The notes under the pieces were generated by a model. It was not told where the DNA came from. It searched no databases and worked only from the letters and a program-made list of their open reading frames with translations. A DNA stretch of 64,000 nucleotides from assembly GCA_030685235.1 (NCBI GenBank), contig MU839091.1:248001-312000 (forward strand). The letters run 5' to 3'. Made by a program: the position numbers and the translations under genes. This stretch comes from Copromyces sp. CBS 386.78 (taxonomy: Eukaryota > Ascomycota > Sordariomycetes > Sordariales > Sordariaceae). Shown in pieces: positions 13,101 to 23,688 of this stretch (position 1 is its first letter; the number at the start of each line of letters is the position of its first letter).

Positions 13101-14916
13101 CCTCCGTCTTCCTATAAAAATTAATATTATCCCTTATTAACGGAATTTATTAATAGCCAACCAACATTAAGAAAATTTTTTATAAAGCTTTCTCAAAATA
13201 TTATATCGTTAATAATATTACTAAATAATATAATTACATTATCGTCGACCCTTATAATAAAATCTCCAATTATAGCTCATTAACCGATAATACAATTCGC
13301 TAAGTACTAATTATTTAAATTATAACGCTACCTATAAACTTTTACAATAGGATTTCTATTAAGAAAGGATATATAATAACATACGCCTTTTCTATAAGGG
13401 TTACCTACTTTATACAAAGACTAAATCCTTAAAGAAAAGCTTAACCAATTATTTTAAACTAGTTATAATCGTTCTTACGCCGTAGATTAATATTTTAATC
13501 GACTATATCACGTTACTACCGCCGAATACCTATTTAAATTAAATTTTTAAATATATTACTATCGTCGTTAACTAATTTACTAAAATATAATACTATATCC
13601 TAATAATAATTTTAAAAACGGAAGAATTAGCGGACAAATTTATTAATCGTATTTACTTAATTTATAGCCTTCTAAACAATATACTTTCTAATAAGGGTAC
13701 CCAATTTATTTCGCATTTTTAATCTACCCTCTATAAACGGCTATTTATAATTCGCAAATTTACCTCTACTTTCTACCTTTAAATAAACGTTTAAACCGAA
13801 CGTATTAATATAGAAATAGAATAATTTTTAAAAATTTATATTAATTAAGCGTAAACGGATTAGGTAAAATAGCTACTACTTATAGAATTTATTAATAATA
13901 ATACTATCTTATCGTTAATAGGGATTTCGCCGTTCTTCGCTAACTATAGTTATTACCCGCGTATAAATACGGAACCTCGCACCCCGCCACTACTAAACCT
14001 CTCTCCAATTTAATTTAAAAAATACTATAAAATTAACGAACTAATAGATTGCTTCTAGTAAATTTAAAACTTCGCTATCTAATAATTATAGTATATATAA
14101 GAACAATACGAAGATAATACTAATAAAAAGCGAATTAACTCTATTAAATATTAAATTAATAATATAATTTTATTTAATACTATTAACCTCGCTAACGGAC
14201 GTCCGTATATAAAATTCTACCCCCGCTAAGAAAGCCCCTTTAAAATCGTCCGCGCCGAATTATATATAGTATACTTCGCCCTCCCGTCTAATATAAAATA
14301 TTTACCAATCTTCTATATCTCTATAATATAATTATAGTCCGGCCAAAGCCTTTTAAATTAACTTACTATAATAAATATCTAAATTAATAAAGGATAGGTT
14401 ATAATATATATTAACGATTAGGAGGAATATAAAGAATAAGTATTCGAATATTTCACAAATTGTCAATAAATAGGTAATAATAGGTATTAGAAGTATAAAA
14501 TTAAATAAAAGACCGACAACCCTACTTAAGAACTTATTAATAACGTTATTGACTATAAGCACTATTTTTAATAATTCTACTACGAATACCCGGATAAACC
14601 AATTCCCTTAGAAGTCTAAAAGGTTTTTAAACGCCTCGCCGCCGATACCCTAACGCCAACGTTAATATTAGTACTAATAGCCCCCGAACTACTATAGCGC
14701 CGCTCTAGCCGCTTAATACGGCAAAAGACGGCCGCTACTATAAAAAATAGGATGTAGAAAGATATAGAGGAAGGCTTATACTTCGTATTCGGGAGGGTAT
14801 TTTAGAAGTTGATAGATATTTACGAGGATAAAAAGTTACGAAAAAGGTTTTAAATCTATTATTTCACATATATATAGATTTTTTCAACTCTTCGAACTTC
14901 TTTTGAGGGAGGATAG
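10141..14916 (+). pseudogene. Gypsy pol remnant with chromodomain
   Basis: Reverse transcriptase starts near 11760 (VPLFLIKK, then a GxxRxxxxYR-like stretch). Its Y-F-D-D active site at 12107-12118 has the second Asp replaced by Asn. RNase H follows near 12506 in the same frame. The integrase SDKGTQF-type motif (now with Asn) is at 13687-13707. A chromodomain can be traced at about 14410-14610 (QEEY start, then KYKIK and an NPT-x-E-like piece). Integrase and chromodomain are in a different frame from the reverse transcriptase, so at least one small indel lies between about 12560 and 13687. The region has stops throughout and is inactive. The aspartic protease should lie near 10.2-11.5 kb; I could not pin it down. 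Confidence 0.78.
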
Positions 14917-15168
14917 TATTATAGGGTTAAGCCTATAATATACTATACTACACTAACTATATATATATTGTACCAACTAGAGCCTAGAGCTCTACCCGCG
15001 CACATTAACCATATCACCGTTACGTACAACCTTACGTGCCCGCGTACGGTCTAATCTATAAGGCTCTCGCCTATATAACTAAACCTCTGCGTATACTTCC
15101 TTCCTCTCTCCTCATATAACAACATATATCGTACCCTACCCATAACGGTGCCCTCTCGCCCCGTGATA
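14917..15168 (+). repeat. Gypsy 3' LTR
   Basis: 252 bp, starting TATTATAGGG and ending CCCCGTGATA. It is directly preceded by the polypurine tract GAGGGAGGATAG and followed by TTAGT at 15169-15173. Differences from the left copy are overwhelmingly C/T and G/A transitions. Confidence 0.9.
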
Positions 15169-15173
15169 TTAGT
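15169..15173. repeat. Target-site duplication of gypsy element, right copy
   Basis: TTAGT, identical to 7685-7689. Confidence 0.85.
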
Positions 15174-15948
15174 ATTATGAACGTACTTGCGAAATTTAGT
15201 ATATTAGTTGAGGAAGGATCTTATAGAATCGAAATTAGATTTTTTAATAAATATAAACGCATAGAAGACTTTTATACAGGCCTTATTAATAATGCGAACA
15301 ATATAGGATTAAACGAGGTTATATAGAGCTTTAGGATTTTTATTCTTCTTATTCCAACCGTTAATTATAAAGGTAGTAGCAACTGACTTATTTTTAAGAA
15401 TAGATAATAGAACTTTTATAATACTAGTACATTTTATATATTAGGCTTCGTACTTCTCTAGCTTAGTCTCCTTGTTAGGCTTAATAGGGGGGTTTTTAAC
15501 GAAGATAAATTTATATAAACCTAGGGAGTTAAACTCAACCTCGAGACCTTGCTCCTAACTATCGATATTTTATTCGCCTTATAGGTAGACGAGGGAGGAT
15601 GGGGCAAATATAATAATATTATTATTAATTATTTAAAAAAAGAAATTAAGGTTTGTACTAGTTATTAAATTAGGCGCGGGTATATTATTTAGGGTAATCG
15701 CTTAATTATTAAAATCTATTAATTGTACTTAAAAAGTCGATTGTAAGTATAGATTATAGTTACTAAATCCTAGAATCTTTATATAGTAGACGTAGGAAAT
15801 ATTATTGCGTAGTCAAACGATCTTATTATTAATACGCGATCTTTTCCTATTTATTCGAATACCAATAGATTTATAGAGCTTACTATATTAATTATTACGA
15901 TTACTATATAATCGCGATTATAGGGAAGGATAAAGAGGGCTCACAACC
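15174..15948 (-). pseudogene. Copia gag 5' portion remnant
   Basis: This is the part of the copia interior between the gypsy target duplication and the copia 5' LTR, read on the minus strand from 15948. By position it should contain the leader, primer binding site and the start of gag. Next to the LTR the minus strand reads GGTTGTGAGCCC, a possible altered primer binding site of the TxxxAGAGC type. The rest is too decayed for a confident translation. Confidence 0.5.
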
Positions 15949-16106
15949 TATAAGATTACGAGCGATGGAGAATGTGATCGATATAATGAATAATAATGAT
16001 ACTATAGAAAGGAAAGAAAGCGGGAGATCTGGAGGGCTAGAAACGGTGGGCTAGAAACCCAGGGCACGAGTGGGGCAGTGCCCTGTGCCCGGGACCCACC
16101 AACACA
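15949..16106 (-). repeat. Copia 5' LTR (right copy)
   Basis: 158 bp, start TATAAGATTACG (left copy TGTGAGATCACG), end CCAACACA. The middle 60 bases (about 15998-16060) are identical in both copies. It marks the right boundary of the AT-rich island; composition returns to normal immediately after it. Confidence 0.88.
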
Positions 16107-18930
16107 TGATTTTGGTTAAAAAGTTTGAGAAGAAAAAAAAGGAACAAAAGAAAAGGGATGCCAACATATCAGAACCATCAATTGCTATTCAACTTCAACG
16201 CACAGTAGAGCGCGGGCAGTATACAAGTCCCGCCTCGTGGAACGCACGCTGTCGGCTTTTGTTCTTTTCCAAATTCCAAGGGAAAGTTGAAAGGAACCAA
16301 ACGATTTAAATATTTTGCTGGCCCAGCCGAGAATCGAACTCGAAACTGGACGGGGCACACGGCGGGAGTTGCAGAGCTGGCAACAGTGCTACTGGCTGCG
16401 CTAAGTGACCAGGATCGAACTGGTCGTTGGCTGAGGTTGTTGGAAGGAGGTATGGAACGGGACCTTATATTGCCGTTCGGGATTGAAACTGGAAGGAGAG
16501 GCTGCCGGCTGGGAGGGGCGGACGTGGAAGGTGCGAAGGGACGATGGTGAAACACTTGTATGGAACCTGGACGGATGTACGGCGCTTCTTGTTTCGGTCG
16601 TATCTTCGAGCAAGAGTATACCAGCAGTGCGTCTGTCCCGTACATACGAGAGTTCGTCTTTGTGAGTGAGATTCTTGAACAAGAGGCTGGCCATCACCCT
16701 CCATCAGTGGCATCTCCGTTCACTATCCGCAGCAAGACCTTCTCTTGATAGACAGTACGCTTCTAGCAACGGGTAATTCTCATTTTCAAGATAATAGTCA
16801 GGTCAAGGTCCAGCCTCGGTATGTACAAAATTAAGCCACTATAGCCACCTATCCGCCCTTCCCGCTTCCAATCTCGTCCCCAGGCATGAGAGACGAGAAG
16901 GGAGGAACCAAGATAGGGGATACGGCTTTGACCCTGTACCACACCAAGCCGACCTCCTCAGCAACCCCCGTCACTCACCATACCGACGGGGAAAGGAAAG
17001 GTAGTTGAAAAGGGTAAGGAGATTGAGACTACTTGGACTGGAGTCGATCTTATTCCGACTAAAGGACCGGTGTACTTCAAACTGGAGGAATATCTAGGCT
17101 CCTTTCGCCCATCCTATCCTTAGTTTTACTAGCCTCTTCGCCGATTCGTTTTCTAGCGTTGGCGCCGGCGTCTCGTTCCTTTGCTAGCGTTACATCTGGC
17201 ATAGCGAGACTTCCGAACCGACTAATTATACGACCGCCTTTGAAGGAACGCTTATACGCTAGGAACGTAAATGAGGACCGTCTGAGAGCGGAAAGAATTC
17301 GGGTTTACGCCGCCACTTCTTCAGCTCTGCTCCCTTTTGGATATACGAACCCCGACTTTAGAATATTATAGTCCTCAGCAATTTTAGGAACTCTCGAGAT
17401 TCGCATGCCAGGATTTAGCACTAAGTACCATCGCCCAACAGTCGGAAGTTTGTGCAACAGCAGGTTTTCCGCTCCTCCAGTCAGCCATGATTTTCCAGTC
17501 GAGCCGCATACATGAGGCCCCCTTATCATCACCATGGTTCTTGTTGTTCCCGCGTCCGGTAGCCGTGACACGGAGCATATCACCCGCCTCCCATGCTTAA
17601 TGCCGCTCTCATGGCACGACTTGCCATCTTCTTCTCGTACCCAGCCACCGTCGTTTAGTGCTCGGTCTCCACCAGTACGCATCATCTTGTCCTGCCGGCC
17701 ATTGGATCGATAAGGTTGTTCAGAACCATTGGCGATAGAGTGCTTTGCCGCTTTCGTGTTGTGAGGTGACGCCCAAGTACTACCGGTCCAGTACCTTCGC
17801 TTTGTTTTGAGCAAATGTAAAACTTGGACAGTAGTTGATATCCTTGGTTGATGATCATCACAATAGATGATTGGTCTGTCATGAGAACTCGGGAGTAAGA
17901 AAGCAAGAAGCACCCTCGTCGTTCAGCTCCATCTTCAACAGGAGTCTTCAAGATCGCCCGTGAAAGCGGCCCGAAGAAAACACGAAAACAGCAACCGAGT
18001 ACAGGAGCCGAACATACCATCACCAAGAGCCACCGCATCCCGCATAAACGGCATCGCACATGATTGCTTTTCTTCAGCACCTTGCCAGGTGACAGGGGTT
18101 CGTTCGAAGCTTCCAAACATCACCCTGGATGATTGCCCAGCAACGGCAGTAGTAAATGGTTGCTTGTCGTCAATGAGCCGTTGGCATACCGACCCAACGG
18201 CCGAATTTCCTCCCTGTAACCTGCGGGAAGTTGCGGGACCTTGCATAGCACGCCAGCAATCGACCAGCCCGTCTGGAAGAGAAAAACATGGCCCCCTAAT
18301 TTTCGATTTTTGTTTCAAGCCCTGGGAACACCGATGGCTTTCGGTACTTTTCCTTCGCCAGTGATCACTCCGTGCAGTTGTCAATGAGACCGTCAGATCG
18401 TTATTTCGATTCTTGTGATTAGTGAAGATATCTCGCACCCGCCAGTTTGGGACAACCGGGCCGCCACGCATGGACGTCTTGTGTTTGTGTATCGACACAG
18501 CATGCTTCTAAGCGCACAAACTCGATTTCTCCCGCTTTTCCCGCGCCAACTGCTATCGTTGAACGGGATACTACAGGAAAATAGTTTCTGTGTGTGCTCT
18601 TTTGTTTGGTCGACTTATCGTAATCGTTGAACACTATGCCCTCGCTTGCGAATTGCCGGAATGAGAGTTCGGAAGGGTGCGTTTCGGCTGTTGTTATTCG
18701 AGCTGATGGGTTTCCAATGTGCAAGACAATCGATGGGATGAACATGGACCATGGCTATTCTTTGTGTGAAGCTGGGTAGATGGGAAGAAAACAAAGCCCA
18801 TAATGCGTCCTTCACGAATGAATGCTAGGGCCAATTAATTTCTTCGTTTCACTCCAGCCGTCCCCGTCCATCCGATAACATCCTTGCACAACGAGCCGGA
18901 CAAACAATCATCCCACAAAAGCCCGAGCCT
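16107..18930. other. Intergenic region, no convincing gene
   Basis: Several open stretches of 60-200 codons exist on both strands (for example 17305-17913 and 17935-18498 on the minus strand), but they overlap each other and show no recognisable domain. Two tRNA-arm-like hairpins occur near 16337-16415 on the minus strand. A CpG-rich patch at about 17130-17300 contains a pair of CTAGCG motifs. I see nothing else. Confidence 0.5.
16319..16412 (-). pseudogene. tRNA-like relic (low confidence)
   Basis: On the minus strand a D-arm-like TAGCGC...GTAGCAC, a five-pair stem GTTGC/GCAAC with a 7-base loop, and a T-arm with loop TTCGATT (stem TCGAG/CTCGG) follow one another in tRNA order. The acceptor stem pairs only partly (CTGGTC with GGGCCAG). 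The anticodon loop lacks U33, and the variable region is too long and unstructured. A second perfect T-arm-like hairpin (GACCAG, loop TTCGATC, CTGGTC) lies just upstream at 16409-16427. I read this as a tRNA-derived relic or a chance resemblance, not a working tRNA. Confidence 0.25.
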
Positions 18931-18933
18931 TTG

Positions 18934-18942
18934 GATATAAAA
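18934..18942 (+). promoter_or_regulatory. TATA-like element of the dioxygenase gene
   Basis: GATATAAAA lies about 190 bases before the chosen start codon of the ring-cleavage dioxygenase, in a stretch otherwise rich in pyrimidines downstream. Transcription would begin near 18965-18980, leaving a leader of about 150 bases. Position and sequence only; no direct evidence. Confidence 0.4.
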
Positions 18943-19131
18943 CGTGCGCCTTCACTTTCTTCCTTGGTACTTTCTCGTCGTACTGGTGTTCTTGTGGATG
19001 TGGGACCTTCCTGTCAACTTTGGAAACATCATATGACGTTCCGCGAGATCGATCGATATCTTCAGTATCGCCAACATCTTTTGACATCGAACCCGAGAGT
19101 TTGCGTTGTCAGAAGCCCCAATACCGCTACC

Positions 19132-20166
19132 ATGGAGCACGTTCTCATCGGCAAAGACACCACTTTGAACCTCAGGATGGGTATCACCTTTCCAGACGAC
19201 CCGGCCCCTGAAGAGGTTCTGCCCACATCGGCCAAAGAGGGCCAGTCTCTCATTGACCAGGTCATTGCTGCCACGGGGCCGAAGGCGCATCCAAGATTGG
19301 CACAAATAATGCCCAGTCTTGTACGGCATCTCCACGAGTTCGCACGAGAAGTCAACCTGACGGTCCCGGAGTGGATGGCTGCTGTTGACATGGTACGTGA
19401 TTTCTGATGGTTCCTGTGCGCAATCTTGACGGCTTCTGACCAGCATTCCGTTTAGCTCAATGAGTGCGGCCAAATGTCCAACGACCGACGCAACGAAACG
19501 CAGCTCCTCTGCGACATTCTCGGTCTCGAGTCCTTGGTCGACGAGATCACCTCGAACATGCTCGCCAGTTCCAACGCCGGCACACCATCTGCAGTCCTGG
19601 GTCCGTTCTACAGGCACGATGCGCCTCTTCTACCAAACGGCTGCTCCATCATCAAAAACCTGACCTCTGCGACACCCTGGTACAGCCAAGCTATCGCCGA
19701 CTCGGCCTACATCACAGGCCGGGTCCTGTCCACCGACGGCAAGCCCATCGCCGGTGCTATCGTCGACACCTGGCTTGCCGCACCGAACGGGCTGTACGAG
19801 CAGCAGGACGATTCCCAGACCGACATGAACCTGAGGGGTCGGTTTGAGACTGACCGAGACGGTCGTTTTGCGTTTTATGCGCTGCGCCCGACTTCTTATC
19901 CTGTTCCGTTTGATGGGCCTGCGGGCAGGTTCCTGACGTTGCTGGATCGGGATGCGAACAGGCCGGGTCATATCCACTTCATCGTTTCGGCACCGCAGCA
20001 TCGCGCGCTGACGACGCAACTCTTTGATGATAGGGATAAGTATCTGACGGAGGATGCGGTCTTCGCGGTGAAGGATGAGTTGGTGGTCAAGTTCTCGCCC
20101 CGTGAGGGAGACCCTAAGGCGCGCTGGTATCTCGAGTATGATTTCGTTTTGGGTAGGGAGAATTAG
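19132..20166 (+). CDS. Intradiol ring-cleavage dioxygenase, hydroxyquinol 1,2-dioxygenase type
   Basis: Opens an ortho-hydroxylated aromatic ring between the hydroxyls using Fe(III). The closest family members act on hydroxyquinol, giving maleylacetate for the 3-oxoadipate route. Exons 19132-19392 and 19456-20166 are joined in phase 0 across a 63-base intron, for 323 residues, normal for the family. The N-terminal dimerisation/lipid-binding domain runs from about 40 to 130. The catalytic domain starts at VLGPFYR (about 134). The four iron ligands are present: Tyr201 (NGLYEQQD), Tyr235 (PTSYPVP), His259 and His261 (NRPGHIHF). The start at 19132 has a good context (ACCATGG). The frame is open upstream to 18931, but that stretch begins at the TATA box and is probably leader. 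The gene is convergent with the zinc-cluster regulator 326 bases away. The substrate is inferred from family resemblance; catechol or chlorocatechol cannot be excluded. Confidence 0.9.
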
Positions 20167-20491
20167 GGGTTTATGGTAGCAGAGGACGCGGATAATTGAC
20201 GGAATAGTAGAGAGGTTTGAAAGACATATTATAATCGCGCCGTTGGGCATAATTGATCGTGTATTTTGGTGTTGCTTGTTTAGTGAAAGGCGCTAGCCAC
20301 TTTTCAACAGAATTCATCTAGTCAACCCGTCTTTCCATCTATCTATGGAGATAAGTATAGGAGGATCCTACCTCCTTTCGTGAGTTAACTTCGGGTTTCC
20401 GAGCCCAATCCATGGCTATTGTCGCATTTGTAGAGCCGGAGAAGCCGCATGATCTCGGGTATTCCAGCAAAGTAAAATCATGGTGAGGATG
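20167..20491. other. Convergent 3' intergenic spacer
   Basis: 325 bases between the two stop codons of the converging dioxygenase and transcription factor genes. It must hold both 3' ends. No gene, repeat or clear hairpin is seen. Confidence 0.6.
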
Positions 20492-23400
20492 TTAACCCAT
20501 ATTTGACATGTGATAGATTGGCACGCTGCCACGAATTCCTGACGGTGGTATATGTGGATGTGGATTGACCCGAAGAGGATATGATTCGTATGGATCGGAC
20601 GAAACCGTTGTGCTCGGGGGAAGAAACTGCGGGGCGATATTGGCCAGTTCAGGTGCTGTTGAAACATGCGGCGCGGGCTGTAACCAGTTGTTCCAGAGGT
20701 CGTCAAATTTCCACTCGTCAGATACGTCAGGGGGGGAATGAGTGATATGACCAGGGCGTAAGGCGAGTGGAGGTGCCATAGGTGGAGTCGTCGATGATAC
20801 TGCGGACATTCCGTTCATCATCACTTCAGGGACGGTGGCTGAAGGGGGCGAAATAAAAACATCGGAGGCGTTCTGTGGCCGCGGAAGGGGTGGTGAAGTC
20901 ATGGCAGGCTGGTGTGAAATGCTGCCTATTCTTGAGCCTGCTGGGTCCAAGGGGCTGGGGACACTCGGAGCTGAGCTGCCATTCTCCCGTGACATGCGAG
21001 AACTGGATGATTTGGTATAGAGGCAGCTAAGGTCCGCCGAGAGCACTGGAGCGGGATATGAATGATCCTTGGTCCAGGTCTCAACCACTTGTGCAAAGCT
21101 TTCCATTATTTCGAGAACCCTCTCCGCTTGTGGGTCAATCTCTGCACAGTATTTCATGGTCGAAATCGCGTCGGTAATAGTCTTGGTATATGTATCGCTG
21201 TAGTACAGTGAGGCGAACTGATTCATTAGGACGATAAGGCTCGCAGCGAAGAGGAAATATCTGAGACATGTCAGATAAGATTCGAGGGTATCATTAAGGA
21301 TCAAAACGGATTTTGACTTACATGAAGAACGGATTTCTTTGTGGGAGATATCCATCCTCCCTGGCTCGTTGTATCAGGTGGATACTCTGATAAGATGCCA
21401 CAACACAGGCTTCAGAGAACTTGGCCATATGTGACTCTCGGTTCGAGGGTGGGTTTGCCTTTCCAGAGCGTTGTTGATCAAGTTTCCAGTTGTGCATGAT
21501 GAATATCTGCCTGGTCAGGAGAATAAGGGAGTGCAATGACAGGAGATTGGCGTGGAGAGCAGCTATACCCTGCTCTGGGCTTGTCGGACCTTCGCGTGAT
21601 TGCTGCGGCGTCAGGTTTGAGAGTGAGGGCCGCCTCCAATATTTGGCCATGTTCGCGATATCCTGGACGACCGCGGTGGAAATCTTCCGCTTCGAAAACA
21701 CACGGAGTGTTACGCCAACGACGCGGCATGATTTAACACAGGCATCAAGGCATCCGAAGTGTAGTGACTCGGATCCGTTTCCCCCTACGGTTGATAAGTC
21801 GGCGATGTCATCATTAGTAGTAAGCTTGCATGAGCAATCATCTTCAACGATGGCAACGGGTCTTCCAAGAGACGCGGCTAGGAACCTGTCAAGAATGAAT
21901 AACGTCTTCCATAGGTTCCGTCTCACCTCCCTTTGCGTCAATTCCGGGTAAATGAGCGGATGCATCGTCTCCTCTCGATGGAGGCCTAGGGCATAGGCAG
22001 ACCGAACAGCCATGCCTGTTATTGATTTGTCAATCCTATGATCCGATTTGGGGTCAAGTCTAGGGAGTCTCACCCAGGTATGCATATGCAGTATTCCGTT
22101 TGGAAACTGTGAGCATGTAAACAGTCATCAGGCAAAGTGCTTGGATAGACCAGAAGTCGGCATCTTCGAACCCATATTCGGGATCACACATGGACTTGGC
22201 ACTTCGAAAGAAGAGTTCTGCCATATCCTGCTTTGCGCTGTACAGTTTCTTGATGATCTCGTCTTCCCGGCTCCCTGGCTGAGGGGCTGAAAGAAGCAAT
22301 CCCAGTGCGAGCACAAGGAAAAGGTGGCATGTCGAATATGTGCTGGCAGACAGGGGATCGGCGTAGATCATTTCGACACTTTCGCAAAATGATGACTTGT
22401 CAAAAACTTCGATCAAGCCCCGTGTCTAATAATCCCAGTTAGCAACAACCCGGCCTGACAAGCATCGCTACTCACATTCGTAAAGTACGACTCAACCAGA
22501 ACTTGCGCTGTTTCTCTGTCGGGAAGGAAGCATGGAAGCTTAGTGTTTTCTGGAAAATCAATAATGTTTTCCATGATGCGGTGCCGCTTCGGATCATGGA
22601 TAAAGCTGGACCCTAGGATAGGCCCCGCAGTGCTCTCGACGATGATGCGGATCAACTGTAGGATAGAGAGAGTAGATGAGTCCCCAATATAGACTAAGGA
22701 CTGTTAGCATTGCAAAATCCAAGTATTACATGAGTAAACCTACGGAGTCGACCCGTCTGATCCTGTAACATCCTGGTTTCGGTATAGATAGTTGCTTCTT
22801 CTGCTTGTCCGTATGTGCTGCTTCGGCCAGAAACATTATCCGAGCTGTAAGAGGACGTTGTTCCAGGATGCTCGAGCGAAGCAGAAGACAGCGGCGCCGC
22901 CAGGCCGGACATGGAAGATTCTTCCCTTCTCAGACCTCGACTCCGCACCTCATCCCAAGGCCGATTAAAATCAGTACTCCTGATATTGGTCGGAGACCTT
23001 GTGGAGCCGTCCAACGCGGCTGGGATTGCTTGCGGTGAAGTTTCCGTCCGCCTCCGTCTAGTAGGGGACCCAATAGTTTCGCCTGCGCCGTTCTCTGAGG
23101 CGCTGTTTGGTGTGTAAGAGCAGTTCAATTTTCTCTTCACACAAGTCTGACAGGGCTTTTGACCATTGCACTGCCGAAGAAATGTATTAGTGCATGCTCG
23201 AGGGACTGCTTTTCAGTGTACGTCGGGCTCCATGCAGGGGATAGAACTTGAGAGAGACGGGGAGATCGCGAATAAATAGAGTGCTTGAGCAAGAGTCTGG
23301 GAAGCGACAGTATCCATCGGAACCCACAAAGACCCAGAAAGATAAGAAGATGGATGTTGTGTCCCAACCGCATACGGAATAAGGCTGTGCCAGGAGGCTA

Positions 23401-23688
23401 ATGATAAGGGTGGTACTATGGATGGGTCTGTGGCACCCAGGGCATTATCTAATACCCGAGAGTAGGATGCTTGTAGGGAGATTCATGGCTTGGGACAGAC
23501 AATGATCCGGCAAGCAACATGAACGAAATCGGAAATCTCAGCCCTTGAACCATGGGCGACAGAGAATGTGTGAAGATAGACAGAAACAAGTTAAACAAAC
23601 AACGAACCTTTTGCTTCCGCCGTTTGCAAGAGTCACAAGCCTGAGCTGTGCGCTGACGCTTGTCGTCAGGCACTTTTGGTCGCGTCAT
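20492..23688 (-). CDS. Zn2Cys6 fungal-specific transcription factor, six exons
   Basis: Nuclear DNA-binding regulator of the Gal4 type. Minus-strand exons, in order: 23688-23608, 23170-22744, 22693-22476, 22425-22074, 22015-21322 and 21260-20492. They total 846 residues with all phases consistent. The zinc cluster is C18-x2-C21-x6-C28-x5-C34-x2-C37-x6-C44, completed only when the unusually long first intron (437 bases) is removed. A Ser/Thr/Pro-rich linker follows. The fungal_trans homology region is then marked by TGRLLYIGDS (about 166), IRIIVE, LPDRETAQVLVESYFTN and GMAVRSAYALGLHREE (about 360). The last 250 residues are Pro/Ser-rich and probably an activation region. Each splice choice restores sequence typical of the family. 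It converges with the ring-cleavage dioxygenase, which makes control of aromatic catabolism possible but unproven. Confidence 0.88.

Larger units (their letters stand above)
7690..15168 (+). mobile_element. RIP-degraded Ty3/gypsy chromodomain retrotransposon
   Basis: A 7,479-bp element bounded by 252-bp LTRs of identical length (7690-7941, 14917-15168) and a perfect TTAGT target duplication. A polypurine tract (GAGGGAGGATAG) directly precedes the right LTR, so the element is on the plus strand. The domain order gag zinc knuckle, reverse transcriptase, RNase H, integrase, chromodomain is typical of fungal chromoviruses. Catalytic and zinc-binding residues have been changed by transitions, and many glutamine codons now read TAG. 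It lies inside the gag part of the copia element and is therefore the younger insertion. Confidence 0.92.
2877..16106 (-). mobile_element. RIP-degraded Ty1/copia LTR retrotransposon, interrupted
   Basis: Two 158-bp direct repeats (2877-3034 and 15949-16106) begin TGTG and end CACA, as LTRs do. Removing the nested gypsy element and one copy of its target duplication leaves about 5.7 kb, normal for copia. Orientation is minus. On that strand a purine tract (TATGGGGG) abuts the left LTR, and the reverse transcriptase motifs read on the minus strand. The 5' LTR is therefore the right one. The interior is extremely rich in TpA with stops throughout, as expected from RIP. The 5-base flanks (CATAA on the left, TGATT on the right) do not match, so no target-site duplication survives. 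Copia rather than gypsy is supported by the reverse transcriptase spacing; order of domains agrees as far as I can read it. Confidence 0.85.

Noticed and set aside
17305..17913. 202-codon minus-strand open frame
   Set aside because: No domain, no splice logic, overlapped by another minus-strand frame and plus-strand frames of similar length.
17935..18498. 187-codon minus-strand open frame
   Set aside because: No recognisable content and overlapped by an open frame on the other strand (17960-18364).
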